Made by a program: the position numbers and the translations under genes. A stretch of DNA of 57,652 bases, from the NCBI RefSeq assembly GCF_004761865.1, contig NZ_SJDM01000021.1, positions 1-57,652 on the forward strand, written 5' to 3'. The notes under the pieces were generated by a model. The model saw only the letters and a list, made by a program, of their open reading frames with translations, searched no databases and was not told the DNA's origin. The stretch is from Crenalkalicoccus roseus. Its GTDB lineage: Bacteria > Pseudomonadota > Alphaproteobacteria > Acetobacterales > Acetobacteraceae. Numbering within the stretch: the first letter of the stretch is position 1; each line of letters begins with the position of its first letter. Of this stretch, positions 17,213-25,822 are shown in pieces.

Positions 17213-17355
17213 GCCTGCGCCTGTTGCTGCTCCTTGCCTTCCTCTGCACCGCCGCCAGCGCCGGCGTCACGCTCTGGGCGCAGGAGGAGGGCCTGCCCAC
17301 CCAGCGCCTGGCCGCGCCCGGCCCGGCCCTGGTCGAATCCGGCGCCGCCCGCTGA
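17209..17355 (+). CDS. Tiny secreted or membrane-anchored peptide (48 aa), unknown
   Basis: The GTG at 17209 overlaps the tetR stop (GTGA). The product begins with SLRLLLLLAFLCTAASAGV, a signal peptide or single membrane anchor with a likely AxA-type cleavage at ASA. A short periplasmic tail follows (VTLWAQEEGLPTQRLAAPGP). I do not recognise it. Translational coupling to tetR and the clear signal sequence argue that it is real; it is unclear whether it is functionally tied to the regulator. It converges with the M23 peptidase gene with an 18-base gap. Confidence 0.55.
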   Translation: MSLRLLLLLAFLCTAASAGVTLWAQEEGLPTQRLAAPGPALVESGAAR

Positions 17356-17373
17356 GGGGGCGCCTTCCGGCGC

Positions 17374-18195
17374 TCACCCCTGGACGGGCGGCAGCACCGG
17401 CTGCGGATCGAGCCAGGTGGCGTACCAGGCCAGGCTGAAATGCAGGTGCGGGCCGGTAACGCGGCCGGTGGCGCCGATGGCGCCGATGCGGCGCCCCGCC
17501 TCCACCACCTCGCCCTCCGCCACCGCGATCTCGGAGAGGTGGGCGTAGAGGGTGTGCACCCCGTGCCCGTGGTCCAGCACCACCAGCCGGCCGAAGAAGA
17601 AGAACTCCGCCGCCAGCGTCACCTGACCCGTGGCCGAGGCCATCACCGGCGTGCCGGTGGGGCCGGCGATGTCCAGCCCGTAATGCGGCTGGCGCGGCTG
17701 GCCGTTCAGCACCCGCTGGCTGCCGAAGACGCCGCTGATGCGCCCGCGCGCCGGCCAGACGAAGCCCTGCGCGAAATCCACCCGCGCGCTGTCCACCGCC
17801 CGCACTGCCGCCAGGCGCTCGCGCTCGGCGCGGATGCGGCGCAGCGCCGCCTCGTCCGGCGTCACCTGCGCGGGCGGCAGGCCGGTGATGTGCTGCACGT
17901 CCCACTCCCGCTTCGCGATGGCGAGGCGCTGCGCCTGTGCCCGCCCGCCCGGCGGGGTGACGGTGAGCACCGCCTCCGGCCCGTGGTCGCGGCCGAAGCC
18001 GAAGGCGAACTCCCCGCCCGGGCCCACCCGCACCGCGCGGCCGTCGAGCGCAAGGCGCGTGCCCGGCGCGGCGCCGCCGGTGACGAAGCCCCCCTGCGCC
18101 AGCCCCTTCGGCCCGAGCGCGAGCTGCGCCCCCGCCCGGCGCGGCAGCAGGGCGAGGGCGGGCAGCGCCAGCAGGGCGCGTCGCTTCGCCCTCAC
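17374..18195 (-). CDS. M23 family metallopeptidase (LytM-type murein hydrolase)
   Basis: This 273-residue periplasmic protein has an N-terminal signal sequence (RAKRRALLALPALALLPRRAGAQ), a middle region with a short helical segment, and a C-terminal LytM domain. Zinc ligands are visible as HYGLDIAGPTGTPV (H-x3-D) and GRVTGPHLHFSLAWY (HxH). Such enzymes cut peptidoglycan cross-bridges or regulate amidases. The GTG at 18195 is chosen because it overlaps the xseA stop (GTGA) and places the signal sequence at the very start. It is co-transcribed with xseA. Confidence 0.92.
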   Translation of the reverse strand: MRAKRRALLALPALALLPRRAGAQLALGPKGLAQGGFVTGGAAPGTRLALDGRAVRVGPGGEFAFGFGRDHGPEAVLTVTPPGGRAQAQRLAIAKREWDVQHITGLPPAQVTPDEAALRRIRAERERLAAVRAVDSARVDFAQGFVWPARGRISGVFGSQRVLNGQPRQPHYGLDIAGPTGTPVMASATGQVTLAAEFFFFGRLVVLDHGHGVHTLYAHLSEIAVAEGEVVEAGRRIGAIGATGRVTGPHLHFSLAWYATWLDPQPVLPPVQG

Positions 18196-19688
18196 AGCAG
18201 CGCCCCCTGCGCCGGCGCCTCCTCCTCCCCGGCCGGGCGGCGCCGCAGCGGGCGCGGGCCATCGGCGGTGGCGCCCACCACGCCGTCGGCGAAGCCGAGG
18301 CTGAGGCGCGCGCCGGGCGCGACCTCGGCGGCGCGGGCCAGCACCGTGCCGTCCTCCCGCGTCACCAGGACGAAGCCGCGCGCCAGCACCGACTGGTAGG
18401 AGACGCCCTCGAGCCGCGCCGCGAGCGACTCCAGGCGCAGCCGGTCCTGGCGGAGCAGCGCCGCGAGCGGGCCGGGGGTGAGGCAGGCCCCGGCCAGCGC
18501 CGCCTGGCGGCGCGCCAGCACGCGGCGATAGGCGGCGGTCGCCTGGGTCATGCGCAGATGCAGCGCGCCGCGCCGCGCCGCGATCACCTCCCGCGGGTGG
18601 CGCAGCCGCGCCGTGGCGTGGTCGAGCTGGGCGCGGCGGCGGCGCAGGCAGTCCGCCGGCGCGCGCTCCAGCCGCTCCGACCAGTCGTCGAGGCGCTGGC
18701 GCATGCGGCCGAGCAGCGCCGGCAGGTCGGGCAGGCCCCGCTCGGCCCGCGCCAGGGAAAGGCGGGATTCGCGCAGCCTGGCGCGCAGGCACTGGCCGAG
18801 GCGCAGCGCCTTCTGCCGCAGGTCGTCCAGCAGCTCGGCCCGCGCCGGCACGGCCATCTCCGCCGCCGCGGTCGGGGTGGGGGCGCGGCGGTCGGCGGCG
18901 AAGTCGATCAGGGTGGTGTCGGTCTCGTGCCCCACCGCCGAGATCAGCGGGATGGGGCAGGCGGCGGCGGCGCGCACCACCACCTCCTCGTTGAAGGCCA
19001 TCAGGTCCTCGAGGCTGCCGCCGCCGCGCGCCACGATCAGCACGTCGGGCCGCGGCACGGGCCCATCGGGCGGCAGGGCGCCGAAGCCGCTGATCGCGGC
19101 CGCGATCTGCTCCGCCGCCCCCGGCCCCTGCACCGCCACCGGCCAGAGCAGGATGCGCCGCGGCAGGCGGCGGGCGATGGTGGTGCGGATGTCCTGGATC
19201 ACCGCCCCGCGCTCGGAGGTGACGACGCCCACCACCAGCGGCAGCCGCGGCAGCGGGCGCTTGCGCCCCTCCTCGAACAGCCCCTCGGCCAGCAGCTTCC
19301 GCCGCAGCCGCTCGATGCGGGCGAGGAGGGCGCCCTCCCCGGCGTAATCCAGCCGCTCCACCGTGAGCTGGTAGCTGGAGCGGTCGCCATAGGTGGTGAG
19401 GCGGCCGGTGGCGACGACCTCGGCGCCGTTCTCCGGCCGCACGCCGGAGCGGCCGGGGCTCCAGGACCAGACGACGCAGTTGAGCTTCGCCTTGCTCTCC
19501 GGGTCGGGGTCCTTCAGCGAGAAGTAGAAGCGCGTCGGGCCGTAGGCCTTGCACTCCACCACCTCGCCGCGCACGCGCAGGCGGCCGAAGGCGCCTTCCA
19601 GCGTGCGCTTCACGGCGCCGGAGAGGTCGCCCACCGTGTATTCGGGGATGTTGCTGACGGAATCGCGGGGCGGCGGCTGCGTGTCCAT
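18192..19688 (-). CDS. xseA: Exodeoxyribonuclease VII large subunit
   Basis: XseA with several XseB subunits degrades single-stranded DNA from both ends in repair. The 498-residue protein has the N-terminal OB-fold (EYTVGDLSGAVKRTLEGAFG, VVECKAYGPTRFYFSLKD). The catalytic domain follows with VGVVTSERGAVIQDI, DVLIVARGGGSLEDLMAFNEE and SAVGHETDTTLIDFAAD, then a coiled-coil C-terminal half and the terminal SVLARGFVLVTREDG. It is divergent from purD with 72 bases between, a standard alphaproteobacterial arrangement. xseB is not in the window. Confidence 0.97.
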   Translation of the reverse strand: MDTQPPPRDSVSNIPEYTVGDLSGAVKRTLEGAFGRLRVRGEVVECKAYGPTRFYFSLKDPDPESKAKLNCVVWSWSPGRSGVRPENGAEVVATGRLTTYGDRSSYQLTVERLDYAGEGALLARIERLRRKLLAEGLFEEGRKRPLPRLPLVVGVVTSERGAVIQDIRTTIARRLPRRILLWPVAVQGPGAAEQIAAAISGFGALPPDGPVPRPDVLIVARGGGSLEDLMAFNEEVVVRAAAACPIPLISAVGHETDTTLIDFAADRRAPTPTAAAEMAVPARAELLDDLRQKALRLGQCLRARLRESRLSLARAERGLPDLPALLGRMRQRLDDWSERLERAPADCLRRRRAQLDHATARLRHPREVIAARRGALHLRMTQATAAYRRVLARRQAALAGACLTPGPLAALLRQDRLRLESLAARLEGVSYQSVLARGFVLVTREDGTVLARAAEVAPGARLSLGFADGVVGATADGPRPLRRRPAGEEEAPAQGALL

Positions 19689-19760
19689 CGCCCCATCCTA
19701 TGCTAAGCGGCCGGCGCCGGGGAACCCGTTCCCCATACGTTTCTCAGCGGGAGTGGTCCC

Positions 19761-21029
19761 ATGAAGGTGCTGGTGGTCGGCGGCGGCGGGCGGGAGCACG
19801 CGCTGTGCTGGGCGCTCTCCGCCTCTCCGGTGCTGACGCGGCTGTTCTGCGCCCCGGGCAACGCCGGCATCGCCGCGGTGGCGGAGTGCGTGCCGATCGG
19901 CGCCGAGGAGGTGCCCGCGCTGGTGGACTTCGCGACGCGGGAGGGCGTGGGCCTGGTGGTGGCGGGGCCGGAGGCGCCGCTGACCCTGGGCCTGGCCGAT
20001 GCCTGCGCCGCGGCCGGCATCCGCTGCTTCGGCCCGACCGCGGCGGCGGCGCGGCTCGAGGGCAGCAAGGCCTTCATGAAGGAGGTGGCGGAGGCCGCCG
20101 GCGTGCCGACCGCGCGCTGGGCCCGCTTCGACGACCCGGCGGCGGCGCGCGCCCATCTCCGCGCCGCGGGCGCGCCCATCGTGGTGAAGGCGGACGGGCT
20201 GGCCGCCGGCAAGGGCGTGGTGGTGGCGCAGACGGTCGCGGAGGCCGAGGACGCGGTCGCGGAGATGATGGAGCGCCGCGTCCACGGCGCGGCCGGCGCG
20301 ACGGTGGTGATCGAGGAATGCCTGGAGGGGCCGGAGGTCTCCTTCTTCGCCCTCTGCGACGGGGAGGTGGCGCTGCCGCTCGCCGCCGCGCAGGACCACA
20401 AGCGGGTGGGGGAGGGCGACACCGGCCCCAACACCGGCGGCATGGGCGCCTACTCGCCCCCGCCGATGGTCACCGAGGCGCTGCGCGAGGAGGTGATGGC
20501 GCGCATCGTCCGCCCCGTACTGGCGGAGATGGCGCGGCGCGGCGCGCCCTTCCGCGGCGTGCTGTTCGCCGGGCTGATGCTGACGGCGGCGGGGCCGAGG
20601 CTCTTGGAGTTCAACGTCCGCTTCGGCGATCCGGAATGCCAGGCGCTGATGGTGCGCCTGCGCTCCGACCTGCTGACGGCGATGCTGGCCGCCTGCGACG
20701 GGGAGCTGGCGGATTTCGATCTGCGCTGGTCGGAGGCGCACAGCCTGGTGGTGGTGCTGGCCGCGCGCGGCTACCCCGGCGCCTATGCGAAGGGCGGCGT
20801 GATCCGCGGGCTGGAGCGGGCGCAGGCGGTGCCGGGGGTGCAGGTGTTCCACGCCGGCACCGCGCGGCGGGCGGACGGGGCGCTGGTGGCGAATGGCGGG
20901 CGGGTGCTCGGCGTCACCGCGACCGGGGCGACGCTGCGTGAGGCGCGGGAGGCGGCGTACCGGGCGGTGGACGCGATCGAGTGGCCGGAGGGGTTCTGCC
21001 GGCGGGACATCGGGGCGAGGGCCGTCTGA
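19761..21029 (+). CDS. purD: Phosphoribosylamine-glycine ligase
   Basis: PurD joins phosphoribosylamine and glycine with ATP, the second step of purine synthesis. The 422-residue ATP-grasp enzyme begins MKVLVVGGGGREHALCWAL. It carries SKAFMKEVAEAAGVPTARW, the ATP-binding VVKADGLAAGKGVVVA, the DHKRVGEGDTGPNTGGMGAY signature and LLEFNVRFGDPECQ. All family blocks are intact. It is divergent from xseA; the upstream 72 bases must carry both promoters. A modest hairpin 33 bases after the stop may terminate it. Confidence 0.98.
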   Translation: MKVLVVGGGGREHALCWALSASPVLTRLFCAPGNAGIAAVAECVPIGAEEVPALVDFATREGVGLVVAGPEAPLTLGLADACAAAGIRCFGPTAAAARLEGSKAFMKEVAEAAGVPTARWARFDDPAAARAHLRAAGAPIVVKADGLAAGKGVVVAQTVAEAEDAVAEMMERRVHGAAGATVVIEECLEGPEVSFFALCDGEVALPLAAAQDHKRVGEGDTGPNTGGMGAYSPPPMVTEALREEVMARIVRPVLAEMARRGAPFRGVLFAGLMLTAAGPRLLEFNVRFGDPECQALMVRLRSDLLTAMLAACDGELADFDLRWSEAHSLVVVLAARGYPGAYAKGGVIRGLERAQAVPGVQVFHAGTARRADGALVANGGRVLGVTATGATLREAREAAYRAVDAIEWPEGFCRRDIGARAV

Positions 21030-21061
21030 ACCGCATCGCCGGAAGGAATCGCCCCTTGATG

Positions 21062-21083
21062 GCCCGGGACGGAAAAACCGGGC
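21062..21083 (+). terminator. Hairpin after purD
   Basis: GCCCGG at 21062-21067 pairs with CCGGGC at 21078-21083 around a ten-base loop containing AAAAA. It directly abuts the TTGACA of the next candidate promoter. Confidence 0.45.
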
Positions 21084-21110
21084 TTGACATCCTGTCTTCG
21101 CCGTAAGAAT
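21084..21110 (+). promoter_or_regulatory. Candidate promoter of the mgtE leader
   Basis: TTGACA at 21084-21089 is a perfect -35 hexamer. The best -10 is AAGAAT at 21105-21110 with a 15-base spacer, slightly short. The surrounding bases are unusually A/T-rich for this genome. If used, it would give a leader of roughly 550 bases before mgtE. Confidence 0.45.
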
Positions 21111-21183
21111 TGGTTTGTGTCGGCGCGCCCCGGCGTGTCCGACCCTTGGAACAGAGAGCACGATGGATTGCCACCCTAGTCGT

Positions 21184-21262
21184 GGCACCGCTGCCCTCGT
21201 CGCAGCCGCGGCGGGAGCCGCGGTGCCCTCCACACAGCAGGGCTTCCCGGGCCGCGGGCCCG
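21184..21262 (+). promoter_or_regulatory. Structured leader hairpins upstream of mgtE
   Basis: GGCACCGC at 21184-21191 pairs perfectly with 21220-21227 and encloses a nested GCCGCGGC. Next is CGGGCC at 21248-21253 against GGCCCG at 21257-21262. The 642-base gap between purD and mgtE is otherwise occupied only by one possible small gene. I see no match to the known M-box magnesium riboswitch, so a regulatory role is inferred from position alone. Confidence 0.35.
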
Positions 21263-21322
21263 AGGCGACGGGGCGCTGACCCCATCGCCTCCACCGCCGC
21301 CGGGCGGCCGATGGAGGCGAGG

Positions 21323-21529
21323 ATGAGCCACATCACCTGGATCCCGCTGCCGCGCCGGGACTTCCCCGGCACGCCAGCGGATGGGCGGCCGCCGCGACCG
21401 GCGCTCGTCGCGTCCTGGCATCTCGACCACGGCACGCGCCGCCCCGTCTGCGCCTGGCGGGCCATCATGGCCGGGCCGGACCCGCTCGGCTTTCGCCGCG
21501 AGGAGGCGACGCATGGACGACGGAAGTAG
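21323..21529 (+). CDS. Possible small protein (68 aa), unknown
   Basis: The ATG at 21323 has GGAGGCGAGG directly before it. The product starts MSHITWIPLPRRDFPG and contains a WHLDHGTRRPVCAWRA stretch rich in aromatic and basic residues, unlike the Pro/Arg noise of shadow frames. It has no signal peptide or membrane segment. I do not recognise a family. It could be a small regulatory protein in the mgtE leader, or a chance frame. Confidence 0.4.
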   Translation: MSHITWIPLPRRDFPGTPADGRPPRPALVASWHLDHGTRRPVCAWRAIMAGPDPLGFRREEATHGRRK

Positions 21530-21671
21530 TCGGCCGGCCGCGGCGCCCCGTGCGCCGCGGCCGGATAGCGCCCCAGCACGCCAACCGAAGGCCGTCCCCG
21601 GCACCGGCCGACCTCGCGCGAGGTAGGGCGGAAGCCGTCGGCCGGCCATGCCCTGCCGACGGAGTTCCCCC

Positions 21672-23024
21672 ATGGTCAGGAGAGTCGAGGCCGAGACCCT
21701 GCGCCTGCTGCTCGACCGCGGCGACGCGGCCGCCATCGCCACGATGCTTCGGCCGCAGCATCCCACCGACATCGCGAGCCTGCTCGCCCCGCTGCCGGCA
21801 GCGGAGGCGGCGCACCTCCTGCGCCTGCTGCCGGAACGGCGCCAGGCGGAGGTCTTCGGCTATCTGGAGCCCACGACCCAGCTCGCCCTGGCGCGCGCCC
21901 TCGATCGCAGGGAGATGGGCGGCATCTTCGCCGCCATGCATCCGGACGAGCGCGCCGACCTGTTCAAGCGCCTCCCCCCGGCCGAGCGCGAGGCGCTGCT
22001 GCCCGGCCTCGCCCATGCCGAGCGCGAGGACGTGCGGCGGCTCGCCGCCTATCCGGAGGGCACGGTGGGCGCGGCGATGACCTCGGACTACGTCGCCCTT
22101 CCCCCCGACATCGCGGCGCGCGAGGCGATCGAGGTGATGCGGCGCGAGGCGCCGAGCAGGGAATCGATCTACGACGCCTATGTCGTGGATGCGGAACGGC
22201 GGCTGATCGGCGTGGTGTCGCTGCGCGACCTGATGCTGGTGGAGCCGCAGGTCCGCGTCGTGGACATGATGGTGCCCGACGTCGTGCGGGTGGAGGCCGA
22301 TGCGCCGCGGGAGGAGGCGGCGCGGCTCGTCGCCCGGTACGATCTCGGCGCGCTGCCGGTCACCGACGCGCAGGGACGCATGGTCGGCATCGTCACCGCC
22401 GACGACGCGATGGACATCCAGGCGGAGGAGGCGACGCTCGACTTCCGCAAGCAGGCCTCGGTCGGCCCCATCGCGGTCAACGTGCTGCGGGCGCCGCTCT
22501 GGATGCTCTATCGCGCGCGCGTGCTGTGGCTGGTGATCCTGGTGTTCGGCAACATCTTCTCCGGCGCCGGCATCGCCGCCTTCGAGGACATGATCGCGGC
22601 CAATGTCGCGCTGGTGTTCTTCCTGCCGCTGCTGATCGATTCCGGCGGCAATGCCGGCAGCCAGGCGGCGACGCTGATGGTGCGCGCCCTCGCCACCGGC
22701 GACGTCCGGATGCGCGACTACGGAAAGCTGATCGGCCGGGAGGCGGTGGTGGCCGGGCTGCTCGGCCTGACCATGGCGCTCGCCGTCTCGGTCATCGGCG
22801 TGGTGCGGGCGGGGCCGGAGGTGGCGGCGGTCGTGGCCGCCTCCATGGTGCTGATCGTGATCGTCGGCAGCACCATCGGCATGTCGCTGCCCTTCCTGCT
22901 CTCGCGCTTCGGGCGGGACCCGGCGACCGCCAGCGCGCCGCTGATCACCTCGATCGCCGACGCGGCGGGCGTGCTGATCTATTTCGGCCTCGCCTTCTAC
23001 GTCTTCGGCTTCGCGGCCGAATGA
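21672..23024 (+). CDS. mgtE: Magnesium transporter MgtE
   Basis: MgtE is a homodimeric Mg2+ channel gated by cytoplasmic Mg2+. The 450-residue product has the full layout. An acidic N domain of about 125 residues (HPTDIASLLAPLPAAEAAHL) comes first. Two CBS domains follow (about 130-250, with TVGAAMTSDYVALP, SIYDAYVVDAERRLIGVVSL and GALPVTDAQGRMVGIVTADD). After a linker helix come five membrane segments from about residue 275, including LPLLIDSGGNAGSQAATLMVR, the pore-lining signature. The ATG at 21672 matches the family start; an in-frame start at 21648 adds eight residues. The porin gene follows after 167 bases. Confidence 0.95.
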   Translation: MVRRVEAETLRLLLDRGDAAAIATMLRPQHPTDIASLLAPLPAAEAAHLLRLLPERRQAEVFGYLEPTTQLALARALDRREMGGIFAAMHPDERADLFKRLPPAEREALLPGLAHAEREDVRRLAAYPEGTVGAAMTSDYVALPPDIAAREAIEVMRREAPSRESIYDAYVVDAERRLIGVVSLRDLMLVEPQVRVVDMMVPDVVRVEADAPREEAARLVARYDLGALPVTDAQGRMVGIVTADDAMDIQAEEATLDFRKQASVGPIAVNVLRAPLWMLYRARVLWLVILVFGNIFSGAGIAAFEDMIAANVALVFFLPLLIDSGGNAGSQAATLMVRALATGDVRMRDYGKLIGREAVVAGLLGLTMALAVSVIGVVRAGPEVAAVVAASMVLIVIVGSTIGMSLPFLLSRFGRDPATASAPLITSIADAAGVLIYFGLAFYVFGFAAE

Positions 23025-23140
23025 CGCCCCTCGCCTCGGCTTCCGACCGAGAGGGTCCCGCCGCGGCCATCCCCGGCCGCGGGCGGGAAGAGGGGCGCCC
23101 CGCCCGCGGGCGGGACGCTCCAGGACAGCACCCGATCGCG

Positions 23141-23160
23141 CCGCCCCGCGGGCGGGGCGG
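23141..23160 (+). terminator. GC hairpin between mgtE and the porin gene
   Basis: CCGCCCCGC at 23141-23149 pairs perfectly with GCGGGGCGG at 23152-23160 across two bases. Further GC-rich inverted segments lie at 23055-23115. It may attenuate transcription from mgtE into the porin gene. There is no T run. Confidence 0.5.
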
Positions 23161-23191
23161 ACCGTTCTGCCGGCCGGAGGAGCAAGGAGAC

Positions 23192-24664
23192 ATGACCATG
23201 GACAGCAGGATCGCGCACGCCGCGCGGGCCGAGGACCGCCCGGCGCCCGGACCCGCCCTCGGCCTTCCGTCCGACGATCGGCCGGCGGCGCAGGACCTCG
23301 CGGCGGGCAGCGCCCCGATCCCCCCCGCGGCGGACGCCGCGCCATCCCCGCCGCTGCGCAGGTGCAAGCCCTGGCTGTCCGCGCTGGCCCTGCTGATGGC
23401 CGGCGCCGCCCCGCCTGCCATGGCGCGCGCCGAGGCGTCTTCGGGACTGCCGGACTTCGCCGGGGAGACGCTGACCGGCGACTGGGGCGGCCGGCGCAGC
23501 GCCCTCGCGGCACGCGGCGTCGACATCGGGCTGGACTACACCGCCGAGGTGCTCGGCAATCTGCGCGGCGGCGCGCGGCGGGGCACCGCCTATCACGGGC
23601 TCCTCGGCCTTGGCGTCACGCTCGACCTCCAGCGCATGGCGGGCTGGCAGGGGGGGCGGCTCCATGTCAGCGCGCTGCAGATCCACGGCCGCGGCCTGTC
23701 GGAACACTATCTCGGCAACCTGCTGACCACGAGCGGCATCGAGGCCGTGCCCTCCACCCGGCTTTACGAGGCCTGGTTCGAGCAGGAGATGTTCGGCGGC
23801 TTCGCCGCGCTGCGCCTCGGCCAGATCCTGGCCGACGAGGAATTCCTGGTCAGCGAGAGCGCGGGCATCTTCGTCAATGCCACCTTCGGCTGGCCGGGCA
23901 TCACCGCGGTCAACCTGCCGGGCGGCGGACCCGCCTATCCGCTGGCCACGCCGGGTGTCCGCCTCCGGCTCGGCGCGCCGCAGGGGACATCCTTCGCGGT
24001 CGCCGCCTTCAACGGCGATCCCGCGGGCGGCCGCGCCGGCGATCCGCAGCGGGCCAACCGCCATGGGCTGCTCTTCCCGCTGGGCGACGACGCCTTCCTC
24101 ATCGCGGAGCTGGCACATGCCGCGCGGCGGGGGGCCGCGGGGCTGCCCGCCACATTCAAGCTCGGCGCCTGGTACCATACCGGCCATTTCGAGGATCTGC
24201 GCGCCACGGCGGAGGATGCGGTGACGCGGCGCGGCAATTTCGGCGCCTATGCGGTGGCCGACGCGCTGCTCTGGCGGCCGGGCGGGCAGGAGAGCGGCGG
24301 GCTCGGCGCCTTCCTGCGCGTGGCCGCGGCGCCCAGCGGGCGCAACCCCATCGACTTCTACCTCGATGGCGGCCTGACCTGGACCGGCCTCCTGCCAGGC
24401 CGGCCCGACGACGTGCTCGGCCTCGGCTTCGCCTATGCGCAGCTTTCCGGCCCGGCGCGGCGCCGCGACCGCGAGGCGCGGCTGCTCGACGACCTCGCTG
24501 GCGGGCTGCGGCGCCAGGAGGCGCTGGTGGAACTCACCTACGCTGCGCAGGTACGGCCGGGCTGGCTGGTGCAGCCCACCGCGCAGTTCGTGGTGAATCC
24601 CGGCGCCGAGGCGGAGGCGCGCAACGCGCTGACCGTCGGGCTGCGCGTCGCGCTCAGCTTCTGA
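23192..24664 (+). CDS. OprB-family carbohydrate porin
   Basis: This 490-residue outer-membrane beta-barrel belongs to the OprB carbohydrate-selective porin family. Family features are LPDFAGETLTGDWGGRRSAL directly after the signal region, GIDVGLDYTAEVLGN-like strands, FGWPGI, and a terminal strand ending RVALSF with the C-terminal phenylalanine used for assembly. The oddity is the N-terminus: about 55 polar, Pro/Ala-rich residues precede the hydrophobic signal core (KPWLSALALLMAGAAPPAMA). The only good ribosome site (GGAGGAGCAAGGAG) is at 23192 and no internal start is available. It may serve entry of sugars or other small solutes. Confidence 0.88.
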   Translation: MTMDSRIAHAARAEDRPAPGPALGLPSDDRPAAQDLAAGSAPIPPAADAAPSPPLRRCKPWLSALALLMAGAAPPAMARAEASSGLPDFAGETLTGDWGGRRSALAARGVDIGLDYTAEVLGNLRGGARRGTAYHGLLGLGVTLDLQRMAGWQGGRLHVSALQIHGRGLSEHYLGNLLTTSGIEAVPSTRLYEAWFEQEMFGGFAALRLGQILADEEFLVSESAGIFVNATFGWPGITAVNLPGGGPAYPLATPGVRLRLGAPQGTSFAVAAFNGDPAGGRAGDPQRANRHGLLFPLGDDAFLIAELAHAARRGAAGLPATFKLGAWYHTGHFEDLRATAEDAVTRRGNFGAYAVADALLWRPGGQESGGLGAFLRVAAAPSGRNPIDFYLDGGLTWTGLLPGRPDDVLGLGFAYAQLSGPARRRDREARLLDDLAGGLRRQEALVELTYAAQVRPGWLVQPTAQFVVNPGAEAEARNALTVGLRVALSF

Positions 24665-24714
24665 GGGGCCGCCCCGCGCCTTCGGCCCGGGGCCGTGACC
24701 CCTCGGCCGCGCGC

Positions 24715-24780
24715 GGAAACGGTGCTGGACCCCTGTTGGCGGAGCGGAGCCGCGCTCCCGGCCTCCCGCGCTCCGCCCCT
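24715..24780. repeat. Intergenic repeat block C
   Basis: GGAAACGGTGCTGGACC and the following GGAGCGGAGCCGCGCTCCCGG align with 47-93 of block A. Read on the minus strand it follows the TAG stop of the Bug gene. That sequence (GGGGCGGAGCGCGGGAGG, then CCGGGAGCGCGGC) matches what follows the TrmH stop at 35769. Confidence 0.6.
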
Positions 24781-25759
24781 ACTCGAGGGCGCGGAAGCCG
24801 GTGCGCCGCACCACCTCGGCCCAGCGCGCCGTCTCGGCGCGGATATGCGCGGCGAAGCCGGCGCGGTCGCGGGCGGAGACGCGGAAGCCCGCCTCCTGCA
24901 GACGCTGGCGCAGCGCCGCCGCGCCGAGGGCGCGCAGCGCCGCCGCCTCGAGCGCCGCCAGCGCGGCCTCGGGCGTGCCGGCCGGGGCGACCAGGCCGAA
25001 CCAGGCCTCCAGGGCAAGGTCGGGGCGCCCGGCCTCGGCCACCGTCGGCACCGCCGGCAGGAGCGCGGACCGCGCCGTCCCCGTCGTCGCAAGCGCCCGC
25101 ACGCGGCCCGCCTGCACATGCGGGGCGACGAGGGCGACGGTGCCGAACAGGCCCTGCACCTCGCCGTTGAGCACCGCCGTCATCGCCTCGCCGGTCGAGC
25201 GGAAATGCACCGGCTCCGCCTGGACCCCGGCCCCGGCGGCGAGCAGGCTGGCGCCGAAATGGCCGGGCGTGCCGGCGCCGAAGGTGGCGAGGAACACCTG
25301 CCCCCGGCCGCGCGCCCACGCGGCGAAGCCGGCGAGGTCCTCCGCCGGCACCGAGGCGGGCACGACGAAGGCGAAGTCGATCGCCGCGATCTCGGCGACG
25401 GGGGCGAAGTCCCGCGCGGGGTCGTAGGGCAGCCGCGCATAGGTGGAGGGGGCCATGGCGAGCTGGCCCACTTCGCCGAGGAGCAGGGTGTGGCCGTCGG
25501 GGACGGCGCGTGCCACCTCCTGCGCGGCGATGTGTCCGGCGGCGCCGGGCCGGTTCTCCACCACGAGGCCGGCCGGCAGGCCCTCCCGCATCCCCTCGGC
25601 GAGCAGCCGCGCGACGAGGTCGGGCCCGGTGCCGGGCGGGAAGCCGAGCACGAGGCGCACGGGCCGCTCGGGGAAGGCCAGCGCCGCGCCGGGCAGGACG
25701 GCGAGGCCACCGAGCAGGGCGCGCCGCCCGAGGCGCGGCGTGTTCACGAGGCGGGTCAT
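24779..25759 (-). CDS. Bug-family periplasmic solute receptor (1)
   Basis: This 326-residue tripartite-tricarboxylate-transporter-type binding protein has a twin-arginine-like signal (RLGRRALLGGLAVLPGAALA). The Bug fold opens FPERPVRLVLGFPPGTGPDL and continues with VVENRPGAAGHIAAQEVARA and PDGHTLLLGEVGQLAMAP. These proteins bind carboxylates or related organic solutes in the periplasm. No TctA/TctB membrane partner is in the window, so it is an orphan receptor here. The ATG at 25759 is chosen over the one at 25768 because GGGAG lies at proper spacing only for the former. Its TAG stop adjoins repeat block C. Confidence 0.93.
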   Translation of the reverse strand: MTRLVNTPRLGRRALLGGLAVLPGAALAFPERPVRLVLGFPPGTGPDLVARLLAEGMREGLPAGLVVENRPGAAGHIAAQEVARAVPDGHTLLLGEVGQLAMAPSTYARLPYDPARDFAPVAEIAAIDFAFVVPASVPAEDLAGFAAWARGRGQVFLATFGAGTPGHFGASLLAAGAGVQAEPVHFRSTGEAMTAVLNGEVQGLFGTVALVAPHVQAGRVRALATTGTARSALLPAVPTVAEAGRPDLALEAWFGLVAPAGTPEAALAALEAAALRALGAAALRQRLQEAGFRVSARDRAGFAAHIRAETARWAEVVRRTGFRALE

Positions 25760-25822
25760 CGGCACCATCTCCCTTGCGGGCGCGCCACCTGCGCAACGGC
25801 GGCGCCCCGGCGGAGGACGATC

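Noticed and set aside
21030-21671. M-box (ykoK) magnesium riboswitch upstream of mgtE
   Set aside because: I could not find the conserved M-box core. Only unassigned hairpins are visible.
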